Source of the DNA: an uncultured Streptococcus sp.
GTDB lineage: Bacteria; Bacillota; Bacilli; Lactobacillales; Streptococcaceae
NCBI RefSeq assembly: GCF_959025735.1
Contig: NZ_CAUFJQ010000105.1
Coordinates: 1-5,984, forward strand
Direction of reading: 5' to 3'
Length of the DNA stretch: 5,984 nucleotides
The translations under genes were made by a program, and so were the position numbers. The notes beneath the pieces were generated by a model, which saw only the letters and a program-made list of their open reading frames with translations, ran no database searches and had not been told where the DNA came from. Shown here piece after piece: positions 5,644-5,984 of the stretch; positions within the stretch are counted from its first letter, which is position 1, and each line of letters begins with the position of its first letter.

Positions 5644-5984
5644 CTATTTTTCAGCTTGTAATTCGTTGTTATAGGCAAGATTATCTTGGAATTTGAAGAA
5701 TGGGAAATATACGACAGTCGAGGTTGCGAGAACCAGCACTTGAACGAAAGCACCTTGCCAACCTCCAACCATAAATCCAGAAATAATGGCTGGTGTACTC
5801 CAAGGAAGGGTCACACCTGAGAATGGATGCATGAACCCAATAGCAATTGAAGTATAAACAATTATCGCTGCTAAAATTGGAACGATAATAAATGGAAGGA
5901 ACATCACTGGGTTCATTACAATTGGGAAGCCAAATACGACGGGTTCATTAACATTGAAGATTGCAGGAAAAGCTGCAACTTTCC
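5644..5984 (-). CDS. PTS EIIC permease, lactose/cellobiose (CelB/ChbC) family, C-terminal part only
   Basis: This is the membrane channel subunit of a sugar phosphotransferase system, which imports a sugar while it is phosphorylated by the partner EIIB. Only the last 112 residues are visible; the frame is open to the right edge. The fragment begins KVAAFPAIFNVNEPVVFGFPIVMNP. The NxxEP motif with its conserved Glu (codon 5944-5946) is the substrate-site signature of the Lac/Cel EIIC family. Hydrophobic segments follow at about fragment residues 21-47 and 57-97, before a short polar tail ending in NNELQAEK. A later in-frame ATG at 5916 falls inside the conserved motif region and cannot be the start. 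It is upstream of the glycyl-radical enzyme on the same strand, which suggests that it imports that enzyme's substrate as a 6-phosphate. The actual sugar cannot be read from the sequence, and 'cellobiose' in database names should not be taken as specificity. Confidence 0.93.
   Translation of the reverse strand, partial: KVAAFPAIFNVNEPVVFGFPIVMNPVMFLPFIIVPILAAIIVYTSIAIGFMHPFSGVTLPWSTPAIISGFMVGGWQGAFVQVLVLATSTVVYFPFFKFQDNLAYNNELQAEK

Noticed and set aside
5475..5696. 73-residue plus-strand frame across the intergenic gap
   Set aside because: It overlaps both flanking genes in antisense, lacks a ribosome binding site, and its hydrophobic product reflects AT-rich sequence.
5644..5916. A small 90-residue membrane protein starting at 5916
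   Set aside because: The frame continues to the right edge and encodes the conserved NVNEPVVFG motif of PTS EIIC upstream of that Met.

Overview
The window looks like chromosomal DNA of a low- to mid-GC Firmicute, most likely a Streptococcus of the oral mitis/sanguinis type. The glycyl-radical enzyme, small transaldolase-like aldolase and GldA resemble, from memory, the pneumococcal pflF-talC-gldA cluster. The Shine-Dalgarno sites are strong (AAAGGAGG, AAAGAGG) and the promoter is sigma-A-like. The species cannot be fixed from the sequence alone.

Layout. Bases 1-1208 (+) hold the 3' part of a low-molecular-weight penicillin-binding protein of the PBP4 type, with a C-terminal membrane anchor. 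Bases 1207-1251 form a strong hairpin that can end transcription from both sides. The rest is on the minus strand and reads from right to left: the C-terminal end of a lactose/cellobiose-family PTS EIIC (5984-5644, cut by the window edge), a 141-base gap with a good promoter and an inverted repeat, a glycyl-radical enzyme (5502-3064), a fructose-6-phosphate-aldolase-like protein (3048-2380) and glycerol dehydrogenase GldA (2365-1274). The last three genes are only 14-15 bases apart, and each Shine-Dalgarno site sits directly against the preceding stop codon, so they are clearly co-transcribed.

How the genes work together. Databases usually call the large enzyme 'formate acetyltransferase', but it has the single-cysteine Gly-Cys-Val-Glu active site of C-O-cleaving glycyl-radical enzymes, not the Cys-Cys pair of true pyruvate formate-lyase. 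It also matches E. coli YbiW (PflF) closely in length and around both catalytic sites. YbiW has been reported to open the ring of 1,5-anhydroglucitol-6-phosphate to 1-deoxyfructose-6-phosphate, which Fsa splits into glyceraldehyde-3-phosphate and hydroxyacetone; GldA reduces the latter to 1,2-propanediol. The window carries exactly those three steps in order, behind a PTS permease that could import and phosphorylate the sugar. The best reading is therefore a streptococcal anaerobic 'anhydroglycolysis' operon. The enzyme set is seen in the sequence; the substrate is inferred from the E. coli enzymes. The activating enzyme, the other PTS subunits and any dedicated regulator must lie to the right of the window.

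No intergenic stretch exceeds 300 bases. I see no RNA genes, insertion sequences, CRISPR arrays or origins.
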